Assembly: GCA_039808025.1 (NCBI GenBank)
Contig: JBDHSK010000004.1
Location: forward strand, 1 to 64,000
Direction: 5' to 3'
Length of the DNA stretch: 64,000 bases
Source of the DNA: Sandaracinobacteroides sp039808025
GTDB lineage: Bacteria > Pseudomonadota > Alphaproteobacteria > Sphingomonadales > Sphingomonadaceae
Below, in pieces: positions 16,211 to 25,090 of this stretch (position 1 is the first letter of the stretch; every line of letters starts with the position of its first letter). Position numbers and translations under genes: made by a program. Below the pieces are notes generated by a model that had not been told where the DNA came from, did no database searches, and saw only the letters and a program-made list of their open reading frames with translations.

Positions 16211-17587
16211 GTGGCATCGGTCGTTCCGCCGGCAACCGGATCGTTGCCGACCAGCGATGCAGCAGCATCCCCCGCCGCCCAAACGGGTGGCGGGGTTTAC
16301 CGTTGGTATGTCGTCGCGGTGCTGTTCGCCGCCTATGCCTTCAGTGCCATCGATTCCCGCGTCCTCACGCTGCTGGTCGAGGACATCAAGAAAAGCCTCG
16401 GCCTGTCCGATTTCGAAATCAGCCTGTTGCAGGGCTTTGCCTTTGCACTGCTCTATTCGGTGGCGGCGCTGCCCATCGGCCGCTACGTCGACAGCGCCAA
16501 ACGCCGCACACCACTGGTAATCGTCGGCGTTCTGGTGTGGTCGGCGATGACCATGGCCTGCGGCCTTGCCCGCAGCTTCGGTGGTCTGTTCTTCACCCGC
16601 GTTGGAGTCGGTGTCGGTGAGGCCACCCTCAGCCCCAGCGCCTATTCGCTGATCAGCGACTATTTCGAAAAGCAGCGGCGTGCCCTTGCCATCAGCTTCT
16701 ACGCCATCGGCTACCCGATCGGCGGCGGTCTCGCGCTCATCATCGGCGGCGTGCTGCTGGGCTATTTCACGCGGCAGGGCCCGACCGATCTCGGAATCTT
16801 CGGAACACTAGAGCCCTGGCAGATGGTGTTCGTGACGGTGGGTGCGCCCGGCATCATCATCGCTGCCCTCATCGCCACCATCCGTGAACCGGCACGTCAG
16901 GAAACCGCCGGGCTCGGCAAATCACTGCCAATCCGCGAAGTGGTGGCCTTCATCTTCAGCCGCTGGAAGCTCTATGGCATGCTGATCGGCGTTACCGCCC
17001 TTTCGGGCCTGCTGTCGATCGGCACCAGCCTCTGGTATCCCACCTTCCTGATGCGCACCTACGGCCTCAGCGTCGGGCAGGTGGGCCTCTATTACGGGAT
17101 GCTGATGCTGGCCTGCGGCACCCTGGGCACGCTGGGCGGCGGCTGGCTCTCGGGCGTGCTGATCCGTCGCGGCAGGTCCGACGCCAACCTGCGCATCATG
17201 CTCTATGCCACCATCCTGAAAGCCGTGCCGCTGATCATCGGCCCGCTGATGCCAAGCGCAGCGCTCGCCCTGTCGTTCATGGCGGTGGGAACGCTGGTGG
17301 GGCAGGCGTCGCAGGGTGTGGTGCTGACAGCCATCCAGGATGTCACCCCCAACCGCCTGCGCGGGCAGGTTACTGCCCTCACCCTGCTTGCCGTCAACCT
17401 CATCGGTCTGGGCCTTGGCTCCAGCCTGATCGCCGGAATCACCGATTTCGGCTTCGGCGACGAAGGGGCGCTGCGCTATGCCATTTCCATTACCGGCGCC
17501 ATCATGCTGCCAATCATGGTGCTGCTGCTGGCAACCGGCATGGGCCGCTACCGCAAGGCCCTGCAAGCGATGGAAAAAGCCCACTGA
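16211..17587 (+). CDS. MFS transporter, spinster-like
   Basis: Start is a GTG at 16211, three bases after the SDR stop. The 458-residue protein has a hydrophilic N-terminal tail of about 30 residues and then 12 predicted helices. YAFSAIDSRVLTLLVEDIKKSLGLSD and the loop GRYVDSAKRRTPL are typical of the spinster-like branch abundant in sphingomonads, where these transporters accompany catabolic clusters. It is the last gene of the amidohydrolase-to-transporter run and is followed by a strong hairpin. Confidence 0.87.
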   Translation: MASVVPPATGSLPTSDAAASPAAQTGGGVYRWYVVAVLFAAYAFSAIDSRVLTLLVEDIKKSLGLSDFEISLLQGFAFALLYSVAALPIGRYVDSAKRRTPLVIVGVLVWSAMTMACGLARSFGGLFFTRVGVGVGEATLSPSAYSLISDYFEKQRRALAISFYAIGYPIGGGLALIIGGVLLGYFTRQGPTDLGIFGTLEPWQMVFVTVGAPGIIIAALIATIREPARQETAGLGKSLPIREVVAFIFSRWKLYGMLIGVTALSGLLSIGTSLWYPTFLMRTYGLSVGQVGLYYGMLMLACGTLGTLGGGWLSGVLIRRGRSDANLRIMLYATILKAVPLIIGPLMPSAALALSFMAVGTLVGQASQGVVLTAIQDVTPNRLRGQVTALTLLAVNLIGLGLGSSLIAGITDFGFGDEGALRYAISITGAIMLPIMVLLLATGMGRYRKALQAMEKAH

Positions 17588-17595
17588 TACCATAC

Positions 17596-17633
17596 TGGCC
17601 GGACGGACTGCCCTGGCATGCTCCGTCCGGCCA
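17596..17633. terminator. Perfect 12-bp stem between convergent genes
   Basis: TGGCCGGACGGA (17596-17607) and TCCGTCCGGCCA (17622-17633) are perfect reverse complements with a 14-base loop. It sits nine bases after the MFS stop and before the convergent lipocalin-like gene. There is no T-tract, but the length and GC content make a bidirectional terminator likely. Confidence 0.6.
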
Positions 17634-17673
17634 CATCTCCGGCCGCTTTCCGGGCCGTGTGTCCGGCCTCAGA

Positions 17674-18129
17674 TCAGGCGCGCCGCCACAACAGGCTGCT
17701 CACCAGCAAGTCCGGCGGGTGCGCCCCCGGCGGCGCTGTTTCCAGCCGCAGCTGCTGCTCAGCCCCTGTTCCCTCAAGCGATGCCCAGCGCAGCAGTGTC
17801 GTCCCCGTCCAGTTCGGGTAGAGGCTGAGATCGACGAGATGCGATACCCGCGCCCCGTCAACGGCATAACGGCCGGTATAGGCGACATAGCTCATTGCCG
17901 CCTCGGCCCATGCGATTGCATCGCCCCGCCAGTCAGCCGCCGGGGCAGTGGCAAAGGCCGGGCGCTGACGGCGCGCCAGCGTTGCCGATACCCGGCCATC
18001 GGCCCCATATTGCAGATAGCCCTGCGCATCCTCGCCGAACGGCCAGATGATCGTGCCGTGCTGCCGGCGGCTGTAGGCAATCAGCGACCAGCTGCCGACG
18101 ATGGCGGCGGCAAGATCGTCGGCGCTCAT
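17674..18129 (-). CDS. Lipocalin-like domain protein
   Basis: The 151-residue product begins at the ATG at 18129, which overlaps the stop of the aldehyde dehydrogenase gene (ATGA). The pattern IVGSWSLIAYSRR, GYLQYGADGRVSATL, AYTGRYAVDGARVSHLVDLS fits the small lipocalin-like family (Pfam lipocalin_5) often found in catabolic clusters. Such proteins may bind hydrophobic ligands or act as isomerase-like folds; the function is not established. Coupling with the aldehyde dehydrogenase suggests the two act on the same compound. Confidence 0.75.
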   Translation of the reverse strand: MSADDLAAAIVGSWSLIAYSRRQHGTIIWPFGEDAQGYLQYGADGRVSATLARRQRPAFATAPAADWRGDAIAWAEAAMSYVAYTGRYAVDGARVSHLVDLSLYPNWTGTTLLRWASLEGTGAEQQLRLETAPPGAHPPDLLVSSLLWRRA

Positions 18130-19541
18130 GCCGGAATCAGCACCGCCTTGATCTCGGTAAACTCGGCAAAGGCGTGGCTGCCCCATTCGCGGCCATTGCC
18201 CGATTGCTTGTAGCCTCCGAAAGGCGCCATCGGATGCAGCCCGGCACCATTGATGCGCACCTGCCCGGCGCGCAACCGGCTCCCCACCCGGCGGGCATGG
18301 TCAAGGTCGCCGGATTCGACATAAGCCGCCAGGCCATAATCGGTATCGTTGGCGATGCGGATGGCGTCGGCCTCGTCGGCATAGCCGATGATCGATACGA
18401 CAGGCCCGAAAATCTCCTCGCGCTCGATGGCCATGCCCGGTTGCACATCGGCAAATACCGTCGGACGCACGAAATAGCCCTTGGTCACACCCTCCGGTCG
18501 TCCAGGCCCGCCGGCCACCAGCGTTGCCCCCTCGGCAATCCCTTTCTCGATCAACCCCTGCACCTTGTTCCACTGCACTTCCGAGACCACCGGGCCGATA
18601 TCTCCGGGGCCGTTGCCCGCCGTCACCGCGGCGGCAGCCGTGGCGGCAATGGCGCGGGCTTCCGCCATGCGCTGTTGCGGCACCAGCAAGCGGGTGGGGG
18701 CATTGCACGACTGGCCGCTGTTCACCATCACTGCCTTCACGCCCCGGCTGACGGCCTCGGCAAAATCGGCGTCGGAGAGCACAATATTGGGGGATTTGCC
18801 CCCCAGTTCCTGATGCACCCGCTTCACGGTGGCTGCGGCGTTTTCGGCTACGGCGATGCCGCCACGGGTCGATCCGGTGAACGACACCAGGTCGACCATG
18901 GGGTGGGCACTCAGCGCTGCCCCCACATGGGGGCCATCGCCATGAATCAGGTTGAAAACGCCGGCAGGCACGCCGGCTTCATCGAGGATCTCGGCGATCA
19001 CTTGCGCCGAAAACGGCGCAATTTCCGAGGGCTTCAGCACCATGGTGCAGCCAACAGCCAGCGCCGGCGCCACCTTGCAGGCGATCTGGTTGGCCGGCCA
19101 GTTCCACGGCGTGATCAGCGCACACACGCCGATCGGCTCTCGCACCACCTGCAGGCTCCCCTCCGACTCGGTGAAGCGATAGTCCTTCAGCACCTGCAAC
19201 GCCGTCTGGAAATGCAGCAGGCCAATGGGCGCCTGCGCTTCCATGGCCAGCTTTTGCGGCGCCCCCATTTCGGCGGCGATGGCATCCGCAACATCGCCGA
19301 TCCGCGCCAGATACCGGGCGCAAATGGCTTCGAGCAGGGCAATGCGATCGGCCACCGGCGACCAGCCGAAAGTGTCGAACGCCCGCGCTGCGGCATCAAC
19401 GGCATGGTTCACATCGGCTGTCGATGCCAGCCGCACCCGGCCATTGGCCTGCTCGGTGCGCGGGTCGATCACGTCCAGCACCTGCCTGCCGTCCGGCTCG
19501 ACCCAGGCGCCATCAATATAGAAGCGATTCAGGTCCCTCAT
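18126..19541 (-). CDS. Aldehyde dehydrogenase (NAD(P)-dependent)
   Basis: This 471-residue protein is full length for the ALDH superfamily. It has the cofactor segment TPWNWPANQIACKVAPAL (about 144-161), FTGSTRGG (221-228), the general base Glu245 in QELGGKSPN and the nucleophile Cys279 in GQSCNAPTR. It oxidises an aldehyde to a carboxylate; the substrate is not identifiable. The gene diverges from an SDR gene, and the shared 158-base region holds two copies of the regulon operator. Confidence 0.94.
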   Translation of the reverse strand: MRDLNRFYIDGAWVEPDGRQVLDVIDPRTEQANGRVRLASTADVNHAVDAAARAFDTFGWSPVADRIALLEAICARYLARIGDVADAIAAEMGAPQKLAMEAQAPIGLLHFQTALQVLKDYRFTESEGSLQVVREPIGVCALITPWNWPANQIACKVAPALAVGCTMVLKPSEIAPFSAQVIAEILDEAGVPAGVFNLIHGDGPHVGAALSAHPMVDLVSFTGSTRGGIAVAENAAATVKRVHQELGGKSPNIVLSDADFAEAVSRGVKAVMVNSGQSCNAPTRLLVPQQRMAEARAIAATAAAAVTAGNGPGDIGPVVSEVQWNKVQGLIEKGIAEGATLVAGGPGRPEGVTKGYFVRPTVFADVQPGMAIEREEIFGPVVSIIGYADEADAIRIANDTDYGLAAYVESGDLDHARRVGSRLRAGQVRINGAGLHPMAPFGGYKQSGNGREWGSHAFAEFTEIKAVLIPA

Positions 19542-19594
19542 GGCTCGTCTCCCGTTGATTTGTTGGCAGCTTCCGGCGCTGCCCCGGCCGGCAC

Positions 19595-19611
19595 CATCCC
19601 CAAATGGGGGG
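19595..19611 (+). promoter_or_regulatory. Putative regulon operator, copy 3 (ALDH/SDR divergent promoter)
   Basis: CATCCCCAAATGGGGGG matches 13 of 17 positions of AATCACCAAATGGGGAC, and its core CCCCAAATGGGG is the most symmetric of the set. It lies 54 bases from the ALDH start and about 90 bases from the SDR start. Confidence 0.5.
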
Positions 19612-19638
19612 AGGAATTTCCGCCACGCTGTTACGCCC

Positions 19639-19651
19639 TACCAAATGGGAC
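19639..19651 (+). promoter_or_regulatory. Putative regulon operator, copy 4 (half-conserved)
   Basis: TACCAAATGGGAC shares the CCAAATGGG core with the other three sites but lacks one G. It is 44 bases downstream of copy 3, about four helical turns, which would suit cooperative binding. Confidence 0.4.
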
Positions 19652-19699
19652 TGCAAAGCCGCGCGCAGGCAGCTATAAGCCCGCAAACGGGAGATGATC

Positions 19700-20443
19700 A
19701 TGGTTGCAAAATCCGCTTTGGTTACCGGGGGAAATCGCGGCATCGGCCTTGCCATCAGCAATCGTCTGCGCGAGGCTGGCTATGCCGTCATCACCTGTGG
19801 CCGCTCCGCCGACAGCAGCGGCCAGAACGACAGCCATATCGTCGCCGACATCCGTGATCCCGCCCAGTGCGCGGCGCTGATCGACGCCGTCATCGCCCGC
19901 AATGGCCGGCTCGATCTGTTGGTCAACAACGCTGGAGGATCGCCGGAGGCCGTGGCCGCCACGGCGTCGGCCCGCTTCACCGAGCGGATTATCGCCCTCA
20001 ACCTGCTGGCCCCCATCGAACTGGCGCGGCTGGCCTACCCGCACCTGCGCGCCACCGGTGGCAGCGTCGTCAACATCGCCAGCGTTTCCGCGCAGCGGGC
20101 CTCGCCGGGCACCGCCGCCTATGCAGCCGCCAAGGCCGGGCTGGTCGCCTATGGCCGCAGCGTCGCTCATGAATGGGGCCCCGAGGTGCGGGTGAACGCC
20201 ATTGCCGTCGGCTATGTCGAGACCGAAACGACCGAGGCCACCTATGGCGACACAGCCACCCAGCAGGCTATTGGCGCCAATATCGCCGCCCGCCGGTTGG
20301 CGCACGCCCGGGAGATCGCCGAAGCGGTGCTGTTCCTGGGGTCGGATGCCGCCAGCTACATCACGGGTTCCACTCTCAACGTCGATGGCGGCGGTGAGCG
20401 CCCGCCGTTTCTCAACATCGTCAAGGAAGCCGCCGCCAACTGA
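19700..20443 (+). CDS. Short-chain dehydrogenase/reductase
   Basis: The 247-residue protein is a classic SDR: TGGNRGIG near residue 10, NNAGG at about 76, the Ser in NIASVSAQ, catalytic YAAAK at about 140-144 and the C-terminal NVDGGG. The ATG at 19700 is chosen because CGGGAG lies six bases upstream; an ATG at 19694 directly abuts that site. It diverges from the aldehyde dehydrogenase and is convergent with the LuxR gene, only 12 bases apart. It probably belongs to the catabolic regulon. Confidence 0.88.
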   Translation: MVAKSALVTGGNRGIGLAISNRLREAGYAVITCGRSADSSGQNDSHIVADIRDPAQCAALIDAVIARNGRLDLLVNNAGGSPEAVAATASARFTERIIALNLLAPIELARLAYPHLRATGGSVVNIASVSAQRASPGTAAYAAAKAGLVAYGRSVAHEWGPEVRVNAIAVGYVETETTEATYGDTATQQAIGANIAARRLAHAREIAEAVLFLGSDAASYITGSTLNVDGGGERPPFLNIVKEAAAN

Positions 20444-20455
20444 AGCGCTGTACGC

Positions 20456-21628
20456 TCAGCCCAACACCGCGACACTGCGCAGGATCAGCGCCACCAGGTC
20501 GGCCTGGCGGCCGACGCCCACCTTGCTCATGATGGTCTTGCAATAGGTCCGCACGGTGTTTTCCGTAAGGCCGAGCTTGCCGGCGGCCTCGGCCAGCGAG
20601 AAGCCGGTAGCAAGCAGGGTTGCCAGATGCGCCTCTGAAGGGGTCAGCTCGAACAGCTGCATGACCAGCCGCTCAAGTGGCTGCGTCGATCGTCCCAACG
20701 ATACATAGACGACCGTCGCCGGCATCGACCCGCCGCCCTGCAAGGCGCCGCTGTCGATCGAGCGGACCAGCAGCCCGACATGGCGCTCGCTGTCGGCATC
20801 GACCCGTACCGCATGAACGAACGGCCCCGCCGTCCCGCTGTCGCGATGGTGTCGGGCCGCCACCAGGGTATCCTGCAGGTCGCTGTCGGCATGACGGTCG
20901 ATCAGCGCCAGCCGGGAATCGCGGGTGGTGACGATATCGGCTGCCGACAGCAATTGCCGTCCGGCGCTGTTGGTGCGCAGCACCGCGCCATCGCCATCGA
21001 GAATGTAGGTGGCAATGGTCAGGCGATCGAACGTCTCGATCAGCGCCTGCACTTCCGATTCTTCGTGGCGCAGGCGGGCGAAGATCTGCAGGGCCTGTTC
21101 GATGTGCGGGCGCAGATCGACCAGCAACTGCCGCTCGCGCTCGCCGAAATCGGCAGTGCCGGGGCCGTTCACCACGCCGATATTGCCCTCCCAGCCACCG
21201 GGCTCGCGCACATACATGCCCAGCATCCGATAGAAGCCATAGGGCGCAAGCACTTCGCGGTAAAAGCGGTTCTGCTCCAGCTCGGCGCGCGGCATCACTT
21301 CATCGAGGGTCTGGATCGCCCCCTTCTTGGCAAGCACATTGCGTAGCGGATCGAGATGGCCGACGCTGGCATGCACCTCGTGGATGCGGCGCGCTTCCTC
21401 GTCGCTGAGGCCGGGCTTGAAGGCCCAGATGGCGATGGGCGGGGTGCCATGGCGCGACAGCCGCAGAATGATACCGGCATTAAGGCAGCCGATTCGCTCG
21501 GCAAGGGTGCGCAAAAAAGCCTGAAAGGGCACCTTGTCGAGCGCCCCCTGATAGATCAGCCGGATCAGTTCATCGCGCGACGGCAGATCGTCGAGATAGG
21601 GCGCGTCGAGGATCGAGGCATTGACCAT
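20456..21628 (-). CDS. LuxR-type (helix-turn-helix) transcriptional regulator
   Basis: The ATG at 21628 gives 390 residues. The C-terminal 60 residues are a LuxR/GerE helix-turn-helix: LFELTPSEAHLATLLATGFS followed by LTENTVRTYCKTIMSKVGVG. The long N-terminal part (about 1-310) has no acyl-homoserine-lactone domain that I recognise and may be a GAF- or PAS-like sensor. It lies at the downstream end of the steroid-type operon on the same strand. TeiR, the LuxR-type steroid-degradation regulator of Comamonas testosteroni, has a similar size and layout as I recall, so this gene is a natural candidate for controlling the operon; this is inference. Confidence 0.88.
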   Translation of the reverse strand: MVNASILDAPYLDDLPSRDELIRLIYQGALDKVPFQAFLRTLAERIGCLNAGIILRLSRHGTPPIAIWAFKPGLSDEEARRIHEVHASVGHLDPLRNVLAKKGAIQTLDEVMPRAELEQNRFYREVLAPYGFYRMLGMYVREPGGWEGNIGVVNGPGTADFGERERQLLVDLRPHIEQALQIFARLRHEESEVQALIETFDRLTIATYILDGDGAVLRTNSAGRQLLSAADIVTTRDSRLALIDRHADSDLQDTLVAARHHRDSGTAGPFVHAVRVDADSERHVGLLVRSIDSGALQGGGSMPATVVYVSLGRSTQPLERLVMQLFELTPSEAHLATLLATGFSLAEAAGKLGLTENTVRTYCKTIMSKVGVGRQADLVALILRSVAVLG

Positions 21629-21695
21629 GCGGCCATCATGCCCGATCTGCGCACGGCTGCAAACACCCGCCGGCGCCTGACCGCTGATCTGCGGC

Positions 21696-22901
21696 TTATT
21701 GCGGCAGTTCGAACAGGCCCGCTGCCCCCATGCCGCCCGCCACGCACATCGAGGCCACCACATAGCGGGCGCCGCGCCGCGCCCCTTCCAGGAGGGCGTG
21801 CCCGGCAATGCGGCTGCCGGTCATTCCGAAGGGGTGGCCAACGGCGATACCGCCGCCATTCACATTCAGGCGTTCCGGGTCGATTCCCAGCGTGTCGCGG
21901 CAATAGAGCAGCTGGCTGGCGAACGCCTCGTTGATTTCCCACAAATCGATGTCCGAGACCTTGAGCCCGGCGCGCGCCAGCAGCTTGGGAATGGCAAACA
22001 CCGGGCCGATGCCCATTTCCTCGGGCGCGCAGGTGGCCACCTGAAACCCGCGATAGATGCCGAGAATTGGCAATCCCTGCGATTCGGCCAGCTTGCGCTC
22101 AACCACCACCTGTGCCGAGGCGCCATCCGACAGCTGGCTGGCGTTGCCGGCGGTGATGTGCCGGCCTTCCTTCACCAGCGCGCCGTCGCGAAACACCGGC
22201 TTCAGGGCTGCTACCCCCTCGTAACTGGTGTCAGCGCGCACCCCTTCATCGCGGTCGAGCGTCACCTCCTCGTGGCCGGTTACCGCGCCGCTCTTGTCGG
22301 TCAGCACCTTGGTGACGGTGATCGGCACGATCTCATCAGCAAAGCGCCCTTCGCTTTGGGCGCGGGCGGCCCGTGCATGGCTCTCCACCGAATACCGGTC
22401 CTGCGCCTCACGGCTGATGCCATAACGGTCGGCCACCACTTCGGCAGTCTCGATCATCGCCATATAGGCGTGCGGCTCGGCGGCAATCACCGAAGGCGCG
22501 CGGTTGCGATAGGTCATGGCATGCTTGTTTAGTGTCAGCGAGATCGATTCGACACCGCCCGCCACTGCGGCATCGATATCGTCGGCAATGATCGAGCGCG
22601 CGGCAAGGGCAATCGCCGTCAGCCCCGAGGCGCATTTGCGATCGAGGGCAAAGCCCGGCAGATGGCGTAGCCCGGAGGTCGCCGCCGTCAGGCGCCCCAG
22701 ATTGTAGCTCTGGGTGCCCGACTGGGTTCCGACACCCAGAAAGATGTCGTCGATCAGGGCCGGGTCGATCCCCGAGCGTTCAACGGCGGCACGCACCACA
22801 TGCCCTGACAGCACCGGCGCATCGGTATCGTTGAAAGCGCCGCGATAGGCGCGGCCGATTCCGGTGCGGGCAGTGGAAACGATGACGGCTTCGCGGCTCA
22901 T
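21696..22901 (-). CDS. Thiolase (acetyl-CoA acetyltransferase family)
   Basis: The 401-residue enzyme has the acylated nucleophile Cys90 in DRKCASGLTAI, NEAFA (about 312), GHPFGMTGSR and the second Cys in SMCVAGGMGAAG near the C terminus, so it should be active. It cleaves a 3-ketoacyl-CoA. It is distinct from the FadA6-like thiolase 3 kb away and may act on a chain intermediate of the same pathway. Its start overlaps the stop of the MaoC-like gene by four bases (ATGA). Last gene of the long operon before the LuxR regulator. Confidence 0.92.
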   Translation of the reverse strand: MSREAVIVSTARTGIGRAYRGAFNDTDAPVLSGHVVRAAVERSGIDPALIDDIFLGVGTQSGTQSYNLGRLTAATSGLRHLPGFALDRKCASGLTAIALAARSIIADDIDAAVAGGVESISLTLNKHAMTYRNRAPSVIAAEPHAYMAMIETAEVVADRYGISREAQDRYSVESHARAARAQSEGRFADEIVPITVTKVLTDKSGAVTGHEEVTLDRDEGVRADTSYEGVAALKPVFRDGALVKEGRHITAGNASQLSDGASAQVVVERKLAESQGLPILGIYRGFQVATCAPEEMGIGPVFAIPKLLARAGLKVSDIDLWEINEAFASQLLYCRDTLGIDPERLNVNGGGIAVGHPFGMTGSRIAGHALLEGARRGARYVVASMCVAGGMGAAGLFELPQ

Positions 22902-23368
22902 GGCTGGCTCTCCGGATAATAACGGCTGATGGTATCGACAACGAGGGCCGGTCTGGTTTCGCCTTCGATCTCGACAGTCACTCTGAAGACAGATTGCACG
23001 GCGCCCTTGATGGTTTCAACCCTGACGAGTTCCCCGCGTCCGCGCAGGCGCTTGCCCACTTTCACCGGATTGAGGAACCGCAGGCTGTCGGCCCCCACAT
23101 TGACCCCCATGGAAATGCCCTGCACGTCGATCAGTTGCGGCAGGAAGCGGTTCACCAGGCTTAGCGTCAGGTAGCCGTGGGCGATGGTGGCACCGAACGG
23201 ACCATCCTTGGCCCGCACCGGGTCGACATGGATCCACTGATGGTCGTCGGTGGCGTCAGCGAACATGTCGACACGCGGCTGTTCGATCGTCACCCAGGGC
23301 GTCGGGCCGAACTGCGCACCCACGGCTGCCGCCAGATCGTGCGGCGAGGCAAAGACCCGGGCGCTCAT
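22898..23368 (-). CDS. MaoC-family enoyl-CoA hydratase
   Basis: The 156-residue single hot-dog-fold protein contains ADATDDHQWIHVDPVRA (Asp42 and His47), the hydratase-2 catalytic pair, and GYLTLSLVNRFLPQL. It should hydrate a 2-enoyl-CoA to an (R)-3-hydroxyacyl-CoA, or do the reverse. The start at 23368 overlaps the ipdF stop (ATGA) and its stop overlaps the thiolase start, so all three are translationally coupled. Steroid pathways use such hydratases in side-chain and ring breakdown. Confidence 0.88.
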   Translation of the reverse strand: MSARVFASPHDLAAAVGAQFGPTPWVTIEQPRVDMFADATDDHQWIHVDPVRAKDGPFGATIAHGYLTLSLVNRFLPQLIDVQGISMGVNVGADSLRFLNPVKVGKRLRGRGELVRVETIKGAVQSVFRVTVEIEGETRPALVVDTISRYYPESQP

Positions 23369-24147
23369 GCCTGCTGGCTCGATACGGCCAGCACTTCGCC
23401 GGTCATGTAGGAACTGAGGTCGCTTGCCAGGAACAGCATGACATTGGCCACTTCCCAGGGCTCGGCATAGCGGCCGAAGGCCTCGCGGCTGGTCAGTTCC
23501 TCCAGCAGTCCCGGCGGTGTCACCTTGCCCAGCGCCGCATGCATGGCAAGGCTGGGGGCGACGGCGTTGATGCGGATGCCATGTTCGGCGGCTTCCAGCG
23601 CCGAACAGCGGGTGAAGGCCATCACCCCGGCCTTGGCGGCGGCATAATGGGCCTGCAGCTTCTGAGCCCGCCAGCCCAGCACCGAGGCGTTGTTGACGAT
23701 GACGCCGCTGCGCCGCTCCATCATGTGGGGAAGGATGGCGCGCGTCATGCGGAACACGCTGGTCAGGCTCACATCGATCACCTTCGACCATTGCTCGTCG
23801 GTCATCTCGACGACGGGGGCAGCGCCGCCCAGCCCGGCATTGTTCACCAGAATGTCGACATGGCCGAGCTTGTCGATGGCGGCGGCGATCAATGCCCGCA
23901 CCTGGTCCTCGCTGGTGACATCGCAGGTCTTCACAGCCGGGCGGGCAAAGCCGGCCGCAGCAATGCGATCGGCGGTTTCCTCGAGCCGCCGTTCATGGGT
24001 GTCAGACAGGAACAGCGTGGCCCCTTCCTCGGCCGCCCGCAGGGCCGCTGCCCCGCCGATTCCCGAGCCGGCAGCCGCGGTGATGAGAAAGGTCTTGCCG
24101 GCCAGCAGGGCGCGGCCTTGCGGATAGGGCGGGGGCAATTGCGGCAT
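23365..24147 (-). CDS. ipdF: IpdF-like short-chain dehydrogenase of HIP degradation
   Basis: The ATG at 24147, preceded by GAGGAGGA, gives 260 residues. Features recalled from M. tuberculosis IpdF (Rv3559c) are all present: GRALLAGKTFLITAAAGSGI at the N terminus, ERRLEETADRIAA, NNAGLGGAAPVVEMTDEQWS, NNASVLGWRAQ, HYAAAKAGVMAFTRCSALEA and the C-terminal SSYMTGEVLAVSSQ. IpdF oxidises the 5-hydroxyl of the HIP-CoA intermediate derived from steroid rings C and D. It lies in the same operon as ipdA, ipdB, ipdC, echA20-like and fadA6-like genes, which supports the identification. Confidence 0.85.
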   Translation of the reverse strand: MPQLPPPYPQGRALLAGKTFLITAAAGSGIGGAAALRAAEEGATLFLSDTHERRLEETADRIAAAGFARPAVKTCDVTSEDQVRALIAAAIDKLGHVDILVNNAGLGGAAPVVEMTDEQWSKVIDVSLTSVFRMTRAILPHMMERRSGVIVNNASVLGWRAQKLQAHYAAAKAGVMAFTRCSALEAAEHGIRINAVAPSLAMHAALGKVTPPGLLEELTSREAFGRYAEPWEVANVMLFLASDLSSYMTGEVLAVSSQQA

Positions 24148-24187
24148 GGGTCCTCCTCGATGGTTGCAATGGTCCGCTGATGGCTCC

Positions 24188-25090
24188 TCAGCTTCCCCAG
24201 ACACGGCGCGGCGGCTTGCGTTCGGCGAGCAGGCCGGCAACGGCATCGCCCACGTCCGCGGGCGCCCAGCGTTGCTGGCGCTCGATGGTGGGGCCAAGAT
24301 CCCACCCCTGCTCGATGGTGATGCGCCCGCCTTCCAGTTCGAACACGCAGCCGGTCACATCGCGCGACAGCGGCGACCCCAGCCACACCACGGTGGGGGC
24401 GATATTGTCGGGGTCCTGCGCGTCAAAGCCGCCTTCCACCTTGGCCATCTTGTCGGCAAAGGCCTGCTCGGTCATGCGGGTGCGGGCAGCGGGCGCCAGG
24501 GCATTGGCGGTGATCCCGTAGCGGCCCAGTTCGGCGGCCTGCACCAGCGTCAGCGCCGCAATGCCGCCCTTGGCCGTCGCGTAGGCCGACTGGCCGATCG
24601 ACCCCTGCAACCCGGCGCCCGAGGTGGTGTTGATGATGCGGGCATCGACGGGCTTGCCGGCCTTCTGCTGCGCCCGCCAGTAATCGACGGCATGGCGGCT
24701 GACACAGAAGTGTCCGCGCAGGTGCACATGCATGGTGGCGTCCCATTCCTCAGGGGTGGCTGATACGAACATGCGGTCGCGCACGATGCCGGCATTGTTC
24801 ACCACCACATCGAGCCCGCCGAACGAGTCGATGGCGGTGGCGACGATGAGCTTTGCCGCTTCCCAGTCGGTGATGTCGTCGGCATTGGCGACGGCACGGC
24901 CGCCGCCCGCGATGATTTCCGCAACCACGGCCTCGGCGGCCGAGGTGTCACGCCCTTCGCCCGCCAGCGAGGTGCCGATATCGTTCACCACCACATTGGC
25001 GCCTTCGCGGGCAAAGGCCAGCGCATAGCTGCGGCCAAGGCCGCGTGCGGCCCCGGTGATGATAACGGTGCGGTTGTCGCAGATTCCCAT
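24188..25090 (-). CDS. SDR family protein, Rv3548c-like
   Basis: This 300-residue SDR has TGAARGLGR, NNAGIVRDRMF, NTTSGAGLQGSIGQSAYATA with catalytic YATAK, and a C-terminal extension ending in KPPRRVWGS. The same segments and the VTGCVFELEGG tail occur, as I recall, in Rv3548c, a gene next to the HIP genes in M. tuberculosis. It probably oxidises a 3-hydroxyacyl-CoA in the same pathway. Its ATG follows directly on the stop of the SnoaL-like gene, and 40 bases separate it from ipdF. Confidence 0.83.
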   Translation of the reverse strand: MGICDNRTVIITGAARGLGRSYALAFAREGANVVVNDIGTSLAGEGRDTSAAEAVVAEIIAGGGRAVANADDITDWEAAKLIVATAIDSFGGLDVVVNNAGIVRDRMFVSATPEEWDATMHVHLRGHFCVSRHAVDYWRAQQKAGKPVDARIINTTSGAGLQGSIGQSAYATAKGGIAALTLVQAAELGRYGITANALAPAARTRMTEQAFADKMAKVEGGFDAQDPDNIAPTVVWLGSPLSRDVTGCVFELEGGRITIEQGWDLGPTIERQQRWAPADVGDAVAGLLAERKPPRRVWGS

